Shown here in pieces: positions 11,656 through 22,989 of a stretch of DNA of 64,000 nt. Position numbers and translations under genes: made by a program. Origin of the DNA: Sipunculus nudus (lineage: Eukaryota; Annelida; Sipuncula; Golfingiida; Sipunculidae); contig CM049316.1 of assembly GCA_026874595.1 (NCBI GenBank), positions 61,267,676 through 61,331,675 on the forward strand, given 5' to 3'. How positions within the stretch are numbered: position 1 is the first letter of the stretch; each line of letters starts with the position of its first letter. Under the pieces are notes generated by a model, which saw only the letters and a list, made by a program, of their open reading frames with translations, was not told where the DNA came from and ran no database searches.

Positions 11656-13400
11656 CATTATTTGAATAACAGAAAAATACATGCATCAATAAGTGTAGTG
11701 TTGTAACTTAATTGTAACTTTTAAGTAGAAGATGGTCAGCACACATGTAAAAGAACTGAAATGGATTAACTATTATATGTCACTAAATCTGTCAAAGGAT
11801 ACTACATCTATTTTTCATGTAGAGCTTCTGATAATGAATTCCACAATATAGGTTTTCGTAGATAAATTATTTTTGCAGAAATAAAGTTCGAACTATAGAC
11901 AGTGGGAGTTAAAAAGAAAAAAGATAGTCTGACCTGAGGTAATTAAAGTACATAAACACAAGAAATATTAGAAGTGAAAAATACTCATTGACTGTTATTT
12001 GCATACCATTTTCAGGTTTATATTATTATTGAAAAATGCAGCTTTCTGACATAAAGCCTGGCCATCTAGCTCCAGTGACAGTAGCTGGGTATTTAGAGGT
12101 GACTTTCATTACCCCAGAATCAAGAAACCGGAAGCTTTCATATAGTCTCTTGGTGTATTCCAGGGTAAATGTTTAAAATGAGGCATAGCAAGCGTCTAGT
12201 GAAAGTACAAATAGCTTGCATGGATTGTTTAACAGTTTTTGGCCATCCACCATCATGTTACAGAACAATCACCGACTTTGGAGACTTCACATCTGCACAC
12301 AAACAAAATAGAAAAGAGAGATAGTAAAAATCCATTTACTGTTTAGATTTATTTTAGAAATTTTCAAAGTCTGACACTCTTTACATTTACATTACGAACA
12401 ATATCTTGCTAAACTTTTGTTCTTTCTTCACAAAAGTTCAACAAATACAACAAAACTAGTTTTTCTTTAGGTGAATAGGAACCTAAAGAACTGATAATAA
12501 ATATACATTATTATATCAGATATATATCTATATTTACATTACAGACAAGATCTTTCTTGTTTTTCTTCTTTCTTTCCATATGGGAATAACATTACCATAA
12601 CAGCGCATAGAGAAACATGAAAATATCTTTTTACTTAAAACGCCATATTTTATATCTATGTGTGTGCATATTCAATTAAAATAACATAAAATAAATATGA
12701 GTTAACAAACATTACACTTGCCAGTAGTTAACTGGTAGAAGTGTTAGCAGAATTTTAGGGGGGAGGGGGCGCGCGCCCCTTTGCGCCCCCCTATGAATAC
12801 GCCCCTGATATGTTACAGTAAATGTGTAAAATCAGTCAATTTATAAAATGCCTGAAATTCTGAGTCAATTTACAAAGTGCCTGTTTCACTCAGGCAATTT
12901 ATAAAATGACTGAAATTTTCTGGCATTTTACAAATTGACTGAAATATGAGTCAGTTTATTTGACAAATTGACTGAAATGTAAAACGAACGAAATTACTAT
13001 TGGTATATAATAAGAAAGATTTAAATGACATTTTATTTATTTTATTTACCTTAATCTTACTAAATATTAATAAATTTTACGTCATATTATTGCATTTTTT
13101 AATGTTTCATATTAGTGTCATATAGTGTCCATTTGGCTTAATTCTGGTTCTTGAGAAATAGTTTTGTAATCAGATGATATCTTAATATTATACAGTCTCA
13201 GGGATGCAAATTCCCCTCAAGAACATTAGGAATGGATGCAGCAGGGGTGTCCATCCTCCTCCGTTGGGGAATATTTGTTTCAATTATCTTTCATAATTTG
13301 AAGCAAGTTTGGTATAAAATAACAGGGAATATTCTCACTTGGGAAGCAAGATATAAAGTGCTGGCTCTAAAAATACTTAGGACAGCAAATGTCTCCATTT

Positions 13401-13810
13401 TGTTACGAAGACAAATTGCTCAGGGGAAAATTCTGGACCGATCCCGGATTCGAACAGAACCTATGTCGGTAGCGCACATGTCCGGCGTACCAACCGCCTC
13501 GCTAGAAAAGCAAGCTTCTCTAGCGAGACAGTTCGGTCCACTTTTATGTCAGCGCGTAACAATATACCTTTTCACCTCAAGCCGAGAAGCTTCTATCTCT
13601 AGAACATTCGAAGAATAATACATTATACACGGTAAGCACGCGTCACAGGAATCATCTAGAAAAACATCGCCGTGCCTCTACACACCATGGTGTACAAGTG
13701 AGCTCGCCCCAAGCTAGCATGACAAAAAGTACGGATTAAACCGAGAATGTAACAAGCGGCCAGGCAAGAAAGCCCGCCCGTGTCACACAATAAAAAGAGC
13801 ACCTGTAACA
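13401..13810 (-). mobile_element. Candidate 3' LTR of the Ty3/gypsy-type element
   Basis: On the minus strand, the purine tract at 13811-13822 is followed directly by TGTTACAGGTGCTC. The candidate LTR ends in CGTAACA at 13401, giving inverted TGTTAC/GTAACA termini and a length of about 410 bases. No matching 5' LTR is found to the right, so the outer boundary rests on the terminal dinucleotides only. It contains the tRNA-like segment at 13435-13539. Confidence 0.55.
13435..13539 (-). other. tRNA-like fold within the LTR region
   Basis: Minus-strand ends GGACCGA and TCGGTCC can pair as a 7-bp acceptor-like stem. Inside are an A-box-like TAGCGAGGCGGTTGGTA, a B-box-like GTTCGAATCC and an extra hairpin with 9-bp arms (13498-13506 with 13519-13527). 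The 105-base length and weak arms exclude a normal tRNA. It could be a degraded SINE head or a tRNA-like LTR segment. Confidence 0.45.
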
Positions 13811-13822
13811 CTCCCCCTCCTG
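13811..13822 (-). other. Polypurine tract
   Basis: The minus strand reads CAGGAGGGGGAG immediately before the TG of the candidate LTR and about 120 bases after the RNase H frame ends. This is the expected position of the plus-strand primer of an LTR retrotransposon. Confidence 0.65.
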
Positions 13823-13944
13823 TAAGAAAAAAAGAAAGTATGCACGGAAAACTTTCTTTTTGCGATCACAATCACTAAATTTTTACAACATCTCAAAAAA
13901 TCATCTTATTTACAACATTACATAAACATCTTGTTTACAACATT

Positions 13945-14544
13945 TCATAAACATCTCGATAAGCAATCAGCAAGTACATTGTCCTTCCCTTTAATGTGTA
14001 TGATATCAAGATTGTAATCCTGTAAGAACAAACTCCATCTCAACAATCTTTGATTTTTACAATTCAACTTGTTAATGAACGTGAAGGGATTGTGATCACT
14101 GGAGACAATGATAGGCCTGACTGATGAAGTAACATAAACTTCAAAATGTTGCAACGCCAAAATCAAAGCCAAACATTCTTTTTCAATAGTGGAGTAGTTT
14201 TTCTGGTTTGCATTGAACTTTCTTGAGAAATAACAGATTGGATGATCTATGCCATCATTGCCTTCTTGTAACACCACAGCACCGGCAGCAGAATCACTTT
14301 CATCTACACCTAACTTAAAATGTACAGAAAAGTCTGGAGCTGCTAAAACTGGTGAACTTTGCAGAATTGCTTTCAAATTCTGAAATGCATTTTCATGCTG
14401 AACATTCCATACAAACTTTTGTTTCTTCTTTAACAAGTCAAAGGTTAAGCTACAGCAGCAAAATTTAGAAAAAAACTTCCTGTAGTATCCAAACATACCA
14501 AGAAAACGCATTATTTGCTGGTCTAGGAAATGCAGAAATAGCAC
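13945..14544 (-). pseudogene. Retrotransposon RT C-terminus and RNase H
   Basis: This 199-codon open frame begins in the RT connection region (FLGMFGYYRKF-type motif). It continues into an RNase H of Ty3/gypsy type. Visible landmarks are a D followed by SAAGAVVLQ, TIEKECLAL with the catalytic Glu, SSDHNPF with the catalytic Asp, and DNVLADCLSR near the end. RNase H degrades the RNA strand of the cDNA hybrid. It is the last pol domain here; no integrase follows, only the purine tract and LTR. A frame break separates it from the RT palm upstream (14545-14633), so this copy is inactive. Confidence 0.88.
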
Positions 14545-14633
14545 TTATTTTAGCATTAAAAAGGTTTTACCTGACCCTGCCTTACAATATGACCCAAAAA
14601 TGTTACTTGTGCATGACAAAACTCAGATTTTAC

Positions 14634-15656
14634 TTAGTTGACGGTCAGACGTGCTTCACTGAGTCTTTCAAAGAGGTCGCGAAGAATTTGCAGATGTTTC
14701 TCCCTGGTGTCGCTGTACACGATAAGGTCAACAATATATGCGTCGCAGCCCTGAATGTCCTTGACAACCATATGGATGAGGCGCTGGAATGTGGCTGGCG
14801 AGTTCTTCATGCCAAACGGCATAACTTTATAATGGTACAGTCCTTGCGGCGTCACAAATGCGGACACTTCTTTCGCTCGATCTGTCAGCGGAACTTGCCA
14901 GAATCCTTTTAGCAAGTCAAACTTGGAGACATATCTGGAGCTACCGACTCTATCAATACAATCATCGATCCTCGGAATCGGGAACGTGTCAGTCTTGGTG
15001 AGAGAGTTCAGTTTTCGATAATCTGTGCACATACGGTAACTTCCATCAGGTTTTGGCACAAGAATACATGGTGAACTCCAGTTACTGTTACTAGGTTCAA
15101 TAAAATCATTGTCCAGCAAATATTGAATCTCATCCTGTAGATACTTTTGCTTTTCTGGATTCAGTCTATAAGGATGCTGCTTGACTGCGCTTGCCTCGCC
15201 AACATCGACGTCATGGCACAACATGTTAGTTCGCGTTGGAATGTCACTAAACAAATGTTCATAATTCCGCAGCAGGTTCTTAAGGTCTTGTTGTTGGTGT
15301 GCGGTAAGGTATGCCAGTTTGGCATCCAGGTTTTTACGCACGTCTGAGTTTATTAATGGTACTGTACCACACTGAATGTCTACATCACACTTACAATCAG
15401 TATCTACTTTAGCTGGGTCAGGGTCAGTGTTTACACAATTAACAGCAGTAACATTTTGTACAACATCTGATGTGCTATTTCTGTCATAATATGATTTCAA
15501 CATGTTAACATTGCACAGTTGTTTCTTCTTACGTCTATCTGGTGTCAACAGTATGTAATTTAAATCATTGACTTTCTTGTCAACAATGTAAGGACCAAAA
15601 TACCTAGCTTGCAGAGGTCTGCCAGGGATGGGAAGTAAGGCAAGGACCAGGCTCAA
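14634..15656 (-). pseudogene. Integrase C-terminus fused to reverse transcriptase
   Basis: This is a 340-codon frame. Its first ~45 codons (GRPLQARYFGPYIV and following) look like the C-terminal GPY/F-like part of a Ty3/gypsy integrase. A linker of about 90 codons follows, then a reverse transcriptase with VKQHPYRLNPEK, SSPCILVPKPDGS, RMCTDYRKLN, FDLLKGFWQVPL and MPFGMKNSPATFQRL. The catalytic YxDD box reads YIVDL, so one metal-binding Asp is lost. The in-frame fusion shows that integrase precedes RT in this family. A stop ends the frame in the RT thumb. Confidence 0.88.
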
Positions 15657-16301
15657 ACGTCCTACTTACACTGTGCTTGTCATACTTAGATTTCATTTTA
15701 CTTTGTGCAGATTTTAGATTTGACTTTGCAATCTCACAAGCATTGCGTAGTTTAGTGCGAAAGTCTGAGACATACTGCAGTAAACTAAGAGAATCAGGAT
15801 TTTCACACAAGAGTTTTTCTTTAAGCAGTTTCAATGGACCTCGGACGGAGTGTCCAAAAACTAGTTCAAAGGGAAAGAAACCCAAGGACTCTTGAAAGGA
15901 TTCTCTGACAGCAATTAGCAATAGGTGGATTCCTTCATCCCAGTCTTTCTGTGTGTCATAGCAATAAGTCCTGATCATGTTTTTTAATGTCTGGTGAAAG
16001 CGCTCGAGGGCGCCCTGACTTTCAGGATGGTATGGCGAAGAGCTGTACTGTTTTATACCTAGCTCAAGCATAACTTGTTGGAATAAGCCAGACATAAAAT
16101 TAGACCCTTGGTCAGACTGGACGGATTTTGGTGATCCAAAAGTTGTAAAAAAACTTGGTCAGAGCTTTGACAACACTTTTGGCATTAATTTTGCGCAATT
16201 GTATTGCCTCAGGAAACCTGGTAGATGCGCGCATAATTGTCAGCAAGTATTCATGTCCAGATTTTGTTTTGGGCAGTGGTCCAACACAATCAACAATAAT
16301 C
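15604..16301 (-). pseudogene. Retrotransposon integrase catalytic core (frameshifted)
   Basis: The frame 15604-16095 carries SSSPYHPESQGALERFH, which holds the catalytic Glu of the DDE triad, and a continuing core of rve type. The preceding bases up to 16301 encode in other frames the first Asp region (IIVDCVGPLP) and the second (SDQGSNF). At least one frameshift lies near 16147, beside an A run, and another near 15650. The core would insert cDNA into the host genome. This copy is broken. Confidence 0.85.
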
Positions 16302-16616
16302 CTACTGAATAATTTCTTTGAAAGCAGGAATAGGCCTAAGTAGGACCTTAGGAGGATTCTGATTGGGCTTGCCTACCATATGGCATGTATGGCATGATTT
16401 ACAATATTGTACAACATCTTTTCTGAGGTTAGGCCAATAGAAGTGTGTACTAACTTTCTGATAAGTTTGATTTATACCTAAATGGCCAGACAAAGGAGCC
16501 TCATGTGCCATGCTTAGAACTTCACTGCGAAAGCTTTTAGGCATTACTATTTGATGTTTGATGTCCCACTCATCATCAGCGCATACATCAGGTGGTCGCC
16601 ATTTACGCATAAGCAC
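16302..16616 (-). pseudogene. Integrase zinc-binding N-terminus (truncated)
   Basis: The frame contains the H2C2 integrase zinc finger: HEAPLSGHLGINQTYQKV supplies the histidines, and YCKSCHTCHMVG the cysteines. The frame stops being recognisable at 16616, a few bases from the hairpin end of an inserted Helitron-like element (16621). No gag, protease or 5' LTR is found to the right, so the 5' half of the retroelement is missing from this locus. Confidence 0.85.
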
Positions 16617-16620
16617 TCCA

Positions 16621-18150
16621 TTTTTAGCTCAGCTGACTATAAGTCATCTGAGCTATAGTCGTGGTCCATTGTCCGTCGTCCGTCCGTCTGTCTGTCTGTC
16701 CGTCCGTCCGTCCGGATGTCCGTCCGTAAGACTGGCACGTTTCGACACCATTGGACCTACGAATCTGAAATTCGGCATACAGTTAGATGTCACCGAAATC
16801 TCCTACCATGCCGAAAATTGGGTCAATAGGACTTCATTCCTTCGAGATATTAAGGAAAAACCTCAATTTTTTATTAGAAATCTATTTTCACACTTCAGGA
16901 CTGACTAATATCAAAACCACTCATCTGGTTTTCTTTATATTTTACCATAAATATTCCTCTATTTGGTTCCTATGTGCATGCCAGAAATTAAGTCAGTATT
17001 ATCTAATTTTAAAAAGTTATGGGCCTAAACATAATGGACCTTGTAAAAAATCAGGAAAGATATTTGGTCACTTAAGACCAAAAGTGCATAAGGTAGGGAC
17101 TTTTTTTCAGTAATACAACTTTAATTAATCAAAATTTAATTGTATACCAAAAATTAGATCAAAATCTGTTAAATTTTTTTTTAATATTGGCAAAAATATA
17201 AAATTGGTACCTTAAATTTTGCCCAACTTTGGCCACGGCACGTTTTTTTTTCCTGTAAGTACTGTGGATTTAATTTTCACAGCATGTACACATAAGGATT
17301 TTATCTGTTTAAATCTAAAATTTGAAAAGAAAAGCTGCAAAATTAGGATAGTTATTGAATTTTTTTGGAGGCTCTTGTTGTATTCCCTTACATTGTCAAG
17401 CAGTCCACTTTGGTGACTGTAGGTCATTCAGTGCATATCTCTTTGCTCCCCAGGCTGTTGGCATAATGTTAAATGTCCCAAAGATCTCCTACCAAGCTGA
17501 AAACTGGGTCTTTGCGACTTTGTTCCTTTGAGAAATTAAGGAAAAACCTCAATTTTTTATTAAAAACATATTTTCACACTTCAGGACTGCCTAATATCAA
17601 AACCACTCATCTGTTTTTCCTCATATTTACCATAAAATATTCCTCTATATAGTTCCTATATACATGCCAGAAATAAGGTCTGTATTATATAATTTAAAAA
17701 AGTTATGGGCTCAAACATAATGCATTTTGTAAAAAATCAGAAAAGATATTTGATCGCTTAACACAAAACATGTAAAAGCTAAGGACTTTTTTCCAGTAAT
17801 ATAACTTTAATTAATCAAAATTAAATTGTTTACCCAAAATTAGATCAAAATCTATTAAATTTTCTAAAATATTAGCAAAAATAAAAATTGGTACTTTAAA
17901 TTTTGCCCAACTTTGGCCACGGCACGTTCTTTTACTGTAAGTACTGTGGATTCAATTTTCACAGCATGTGCACATAAGGATTTATTCTGTTAAAATCTGA
18001 AATTTGAAAATAAAAGCTGCAAAATTAGGCTAGTATTTGAATTTATTTTGGAGGCTCTTGTTGTATTCCCTTACATTGTCAAGCAATCCACTTTGGTGAC
18101 TGTAGGTCATTCAGTGCAGCTCTCTCCACTGAGTTGAGCTTGATCAGGCT
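16621..18150 (-). mobile_element. Helitron-like element, inverted (GAGCTAAAA family)
   Basis: The 3' end faces left. The minus strand ends AGTCAGCTGAGCTAAAAA (16621-16638), preceded by the partner arm CTGAGCTATAG reversed, together a 14-bp hairpin with one mismatch. Next to it is a (GTCC)n microsatellite (16671-16735). The interior is two tandem ~0.65-kb units (about 16740-17440 and 17460-18110), each with CCACGGCACG and TTACATTGTCAAGCA. The same interior, in opposite orientation, forms the element at 62172-63583. It carries no RepHel domain and is non-autonomous. Confidence 0.75.
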
Positions 18151-18159
18151 GTCTGCAGT

Positions 18160-19400
18160 TAATACCATACCACAGGGAGCCTTTTTCTCTGGCAACCCCC
18201 GCATTCTGTTGACAGACCTGTACTATGAACTAGATGAATCTTAAAATTAACATTTTTTCAGCAACGAGCAGTAACAACGGAAACCCCCCCCCCCCCCACC
18301 CCTTCAATACACAGGACTAATAAACAAGATGAATCTTAAAATTTTAATGTTAAATAAAGCAGCAGAGTGGATTTCGAGCGGACGCAGAAGCGTGTGTCAA
18401 TTTCTGGGACCTTATCCGACGAGTGCGGCAAATATAGATTTTCTTTTGGACTTTAATTTACTTTCTGGATTGTTACAAGAGCTTTACACTGGACTGTCAT
18501 TCTCCGAGAGTATACATTTAAAGAACTTATCGTTGTGACGGTGGTGGTATCCAGGTACTGTGCAGTTTGTGTATTTTACTGTGTGTTTGTATTGATTAGT
18601 TGTTATACCACTGTTTTCTGTATAATTGTATTGATTTAGTGTATTGTAATGTTAGGGTTGTTTTAAGAATAAATTATGGTTATTTGTTAACAAAAAAACA
18701 CTGACTTCTTTATTCATTCCCCTAGACATTACACGCTGCCTAGTGTTACAGATCTGATTTTTTTTATCTCAATTACAAAATTTGTGTTCATTACGCATAC
18801 GTGATCTGTTTATATCAGGTTACGTAACATAAAACAATATCGGTGTGGGGTGGGTGGTGATACTATGGAATGTACACTTTGACTATAATAGTTTACTGCT
18901 CAACATTCCAAGCCATCAAAGTTTGGCTCCGTTCAAAGAATGAAAATGGCCAATCATTAAAAGTAACAAACACAGTCGGTCATTGTGATTAAACCCTATA
19001 CTTTGTAACTCAATTAAGCATAATTTACTCATGTTTTTGATATCATCAACTATGTAGCTGTGGTTATCCTTTACTTTTGTTCCTCAAAAATCACTTATTA
19101 TTGCACATTTTGATACTTCATTTAACCAAAGCTTCCATGTGACTTGATTCTTGTTCTTTTATAAGCAACAATGTAGTCGTATAGGTTGTAAAATATTGAG
19201 AATAATTCATCATGTTGTAACAAGGTTCACATTTCAACATGTGATTCTGGTAACCCCTCCCCAGTTTGTGTATTTTAATTTTTATCATTATTCTTCAATA
19301 ATAGCCTCAAGTTTCATAAAGAAGCTGTTTATACTATTTTGCAATGCTTGTTTCACAATAACAAAAGATTATTTCATATCGATTCTGGCAATCTATAAAA
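18160..19400. other. Unassigned stretch; possible LTR-like end near 18660-18752
   Basis: AATAAATTATGG (18669) followed by CCCTAGACATTACAC and ending GTGTTACA (18752) resembles the R-U5 end of a plus-strand LTR, but no partner is found. GATGAATCTTAAAATT occurs at about 18233 and 18330. A C run lies at about 18284-18298. No gene is supported. Confidence 0.3.
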
Positions 19401-20475
19401 AAACTGACTGATATTTCAGTCAATTTATATAATGCCTGAAAATTTCAGTCATTATAAAAAATGAATCAGGCACTTTGTAAATTGACTGAAAATTTCAGGC
19501 ATTTTTCAAATTAACTGATTTTACACATTGACTGTAACATATATATTTTATAATGACTTTCAAACTAGTTGCTTGCAAACAACGAGTGATCATTGGAAGC
19601 CTCCGCCCACAACTGGGCGATAATGAGAGTCTGCTACGAAGTGTACGACCTTGGGAATTAGGTCATGATAAAAAATAACATAAATATCAATCAGAATATT
19701 TCACCCTTGACTAATGTTATGCCCAGGGGTCAGTTTTCGAAAGTCAACCATATTGGAGATCTGGCACAAACACTGACGGAAGCAAGAAAAAAGAAGATAA
19801 AAGTATTGGATTGTTCTTCACTCTGCGGGACCCGTACGAAATTCCACACGAAAAAAATTGACCGAATTTTTGTTAATACGTTTTCGCATGTACTTGTCAA
19901 ATTTTTTCAATATTTACATGCCGTGTGGTATACATGAACACAATTAACATATAGATAGGCCCACTATATGACTATATCTTCTCGGCAAGTGTATAGCAGC
20001 TGAATCAAAGCATAAAGGCCTACATTCAAAATCAATAATGATGTCAGTGTCATATCGGAAAAAATATCTCTTAATCCAACTCGTCGCCGGCAAAACTGAA
20101 GCCCACAGCTAGACAACATTAAAATTTAATGTACGTTTTGTTACGACATCCAGGAAACTGCATGGCTGCTTGCTGGCCCCTTTAGCTAAATTTACGCTTC
20201 TGGTAGAAGCCTGTAAATCGACCCAGTTGCTGTATATCCAGCTGAGAAGAGCACCTTATTACAATCGCCCACGCAACGAATAGCCTGGGTTACGACTGAC
20301 CTCAAATCGTCGGTATTTAACACATGAAGTCCGAGTTGCAGCGCGTGGGAAAAGCCATCCGACATAAAAAAAACACGGTTTCACAGAATTACCCAGTTCA
20401 GCTGTCCTTGGATGACCCTGACTTCGCTTTTGGCAGCTTTTCGGTAACAGGATCGATTTTCCTTCCCACGGAATC

Positions 20476-20554
20476 ATGTGTATGGTGAACATGGCCCCGG
20501 CTGTGGCAGCTACGCTCTGTGTTCTCCTGTTGTACGCTGATTTTCTCACGGCTG
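20476..20554 (+). CDS. C-type lectin-like gene, exon 1 (signal peptide)
   Basis: The exon encodes MCMVNMAPAVAATLCVLLL followed by YADFLTA, a typical secretory signal peptide. Three in-frame ATGs (20476, 20482, 20491) are possible starts; the first is chosen as the most upstream. Two donors fit: GCTG|GTACAG after 20554, and CAG|GCAAGT after 20560, a strong GC-AG donor. Both are phase 1 and differ by two residues. The 5' UTR extends left by an unknown length. The gene continues through six more exons to 28389 and would encode about 304 residues. Confidence 0.72.
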
Positions 20555-21667
20555 GTACAGGCAAGTGTTGATTTTACATCTAAATACCTGTCTCGGATTA
20601 TGTTTTTTTTTAATTTCATCTTAATACTATTGTTTTGTCTTTGATATATCATACAGGGTCGGCAGCGTGAAAGATGATTAGATAAACCGTGTATCAACCG
20701 GCAATTCACGCTAAAAAATGATGCTCATATTAAGCCTACTTGTCGTAAATGACAGCAGACAGTGGCTCGGACAATGGCGTCTATCCTAAACAGTGCAAAT
20801 GGAAATTCCTGAGCTACGGGGAAGATTCCATGTAGATTAGAAGTTAACTGGGGTTCAGAGGACAACCAACCCCTATTGATTTGAATTTAGCTCAATTAAT
20901 TTTCACGAGAATTCTCTCGTATATTCAACCTTTATTGCAACCATTAGACTATTTCTCCTAAAACAGGTCTTCGATTAGTTTAGGTGTGAGGTTCTCTTTA
21001 TAAAAAAGCATTAATTTGTATTACAAAAAGTAAATAGATATATGATAACGTTTAAATAGCAAAAGTGTAAACTTGGACGTAAAGATAAACCTTGAAGATG
21101 CAATATATTTTCAGGGGTTATAATTATAACACCCGTGACGGTGTAAAATGGTTTTCATGTGATAGAACAAGGTATTAATCCAAGGGTGAGAGCAGGGGGC
21201 ATCAATATATAACGAGTAGAGTATATAATAGATTTTTGTGAAGTCTTCAGTAATTATCTTCTTGATAATTACTGAATTTGATCTTCTTGCACCAATCGAT
21301 ATATCGTTTTATGGTTTTATCCCAAATTTTATGTGTAATTCAGGGATATCAGGTTTCACCAAGGTGCTGGTGATTACATTCAAATAAGGGTTAAAATTGA
21401 CAGTTTGTGTGATAAGCAGGATCGATATCACTAGGATGAAAAAATGGACAGTGGCAGACCAGTGTGTCTTGTCCATTGTAAAATTAGTCATTAGGACTAG
21501 TTACGGTGCATTCGAGAAAGGGGAAAATCCAGAATTTCTCTGGTAAGGTTTTACCCTTCTTTATCAGTTTCATGCTTTATGAATAATTTTATTCACTTAA
21601 GCTTTGTAACACAATCTTAAGGCTAATACAAGTCAAAATCTTCTGTTTGTTTTTTTTTTTCTCATAG

Positions 21668-21853
21668 TTGTCAACACCAACATCAAGTATGGCGGGATTT
21701 CGAATATGTCGGATCCCCAGCCTCCGTGTAACCTGCTAGCGGATGTGACGTTGCTGTCGGCGGCAATGCGTAATCTGAACCTGAAAACGGCGTGGCTTCC
21801 GGTACGCATCAACCGTCAGCCAACATGGCGGTGGGTTGGAACATTCAAACCTG
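21668..21853 (+). CDS. C-type lectin-like gene, exon 2 (first half of CTLD 1)
   Basis: A T-rich tract and CTCATAG precede the exon; the donor is CCTG|GTGAGC. The exon is 186 bases, phase 1 at both ends. The product contains CNLLADVTLLSAAMRNL, AWLPVRIN and WRWVGTF, matching the region of a C-type-lectin-like domain from its first conserved Cys through the alpha-2/WIGL region. The segment normally preceding that Cys is short, so the domain is a compact form. With exon 3 it forms the first of two such domains. Ligand unknown. Confidence 0.78.
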
Positions 21854-21959
21854 GTGAGCAGACTATCCTCACTCATGCCTCTAGATCACGCGTGTACTAA
21901 ATTCCTCCACCAGATGGCATCACTGGTTATGGTTCTTGCACACTAGAGGTCGAGCGCTT

Positions 21960-22575
21960 CCTAGAAGTTGGAAAATGAGGGACAGACAGAAAAACAGACA
22001 GAGAGGGGGGGGGGGGGGGGGGGGCATCAGGAAACATACATATGAATGAGCAATCTTCTAGGAGACCGATTGCTAAAAAATATGGTGTGTAGATTGCTAT
22101 TTGTCAGACAAAAGAACAAACAGGGAGACGAATTTGACCAATAGACCGACAGTTGACCAACAGACAGAAAAAACTAATAGACTGACACAACTGGAATGAA
22201 AGTTGTCTAGAACATGTTATTGGGAAGGAGGAACAAAATGAGGAACAAAATAAGCTACAGTTGGTGTAAATATGACAAAGTTATGATGAAAAAATAAAAT
22301 GTTGACCTTTTTCGATGACCTTTGACCTACATCGCCCAAAAACAATAGGCTTTTGGGATTTTTTATTGTCAATCAACTGTGTAAAATTGAAAGCGATAGA
22401 TTTAAAAGTGTGGCCTGTAGAGTGGAGACAGACAAACATCGTTACAAACAGACATGTTGAACGAACCAACATGCTTGCCGAAATCTTTGATTCCGGCATG
22501 CGAAAAAAAACACCGAAAGATAGACGGACCGACAGAGTGTTACCTCTTTTGCAGAAAACACCTAAGAAAAGTACC
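21960..22575. repeat. GACA/GACC-rich repeat in intron 2 of the lectin-like gene
   Basis: Scattered GACAGACAGA and GACCGACAG tracts (21974-22000, 22140-22190, 22515-22545) flank a G run (about 22007-22024). A perfect DR1-type TGACCTTTGACCT sits near 22316. The composition resembles the 3' parts of the Helitron-like elements elsewhere in the window, but no clear hairpin end is found. Confidence 0.45.
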
Positions 22576-22989
22576 TAATGACCAGAATAATTGAGCCATA
22601 GAGTGAAAAAGTGCAAATAGCAGGCAGATTCACAAATGCTCGGTATTCACCACAGAAAAGTCACAGGAAGAATTTACTTTTCAAATGGATGGTTTAGAAC
22701 GTAAATTCCCTGTATTTACGTGAAACGTAATAAATCAGTATATATCTTTTTACTGAGCGCGGGTTGCGGTATGCGAAAAAGTTGTTTTTCCACTTATCAT
22801 TATTTTATCAAAACCCACTGTATGCGGAAGGCGGTATGTGACCTGCGGTAAAATGGAATTCTCTTTGGATTATTGGATCCGCATACCATGGGCCCTAGTT
22901 ACAATGCATTTGACCCACGGATGCAGCGTGATCGAGGGGTTCCACACCGCAATATTTTACCACCCAGCAAGTAAATGACCCATCCGATA

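Larger units (their letters stand above)
11262..12806. mobile_element. Possible TIR element with GGCGTATYCA ends
   Basis: The left end GGCGTATCCAGG is followed by GAGGCGCA. The inverse of 12770-12806 reads GGGGCGTATTCATAGGGGGG followed by GCGCA. This resembles imperfect terminal inverted repeats. The interior contains two AT microsatellites and no domain. The target duplication could not be identified, so this is tentative. The right end abuts the inverted-repeat unit that starts at 12811. Confidence 0.35.
12811..19539. mobile_element. 6.7-kb unit bounded by ~150-bp inverted repeats
   Basis: The left end (12811 to about 12988) begins TGTTACAGTAAATGTG and is matched in inverse by the right end (about 19400-19539), which ends CACATTGACTGTAACA. 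Both arms contain several ~30-bp subrepeats built on AATTTACAAA and GACTGAAATTTTC. TA lies outside both ends. The unit encloses the broken retroelement pol and an inverted Helitron-like element. Its own transposase, if it ever had one, is not seen. The superfamily is unknown. Confidence 0.7.

Noticed and set aside
13232-13618. 128-codon plus-strand open frame
   Set aside because: It overlaps the candidate LTR and tRNA-like segment of the minus-strand retroelement and has no recognisable motif.
18660-18752. 5' LTR of the pol-containing retroelement
   Set aside because: Its orientation is opposite and its sequence does not match the 13401-13810 LTR, so it was not paired with it.
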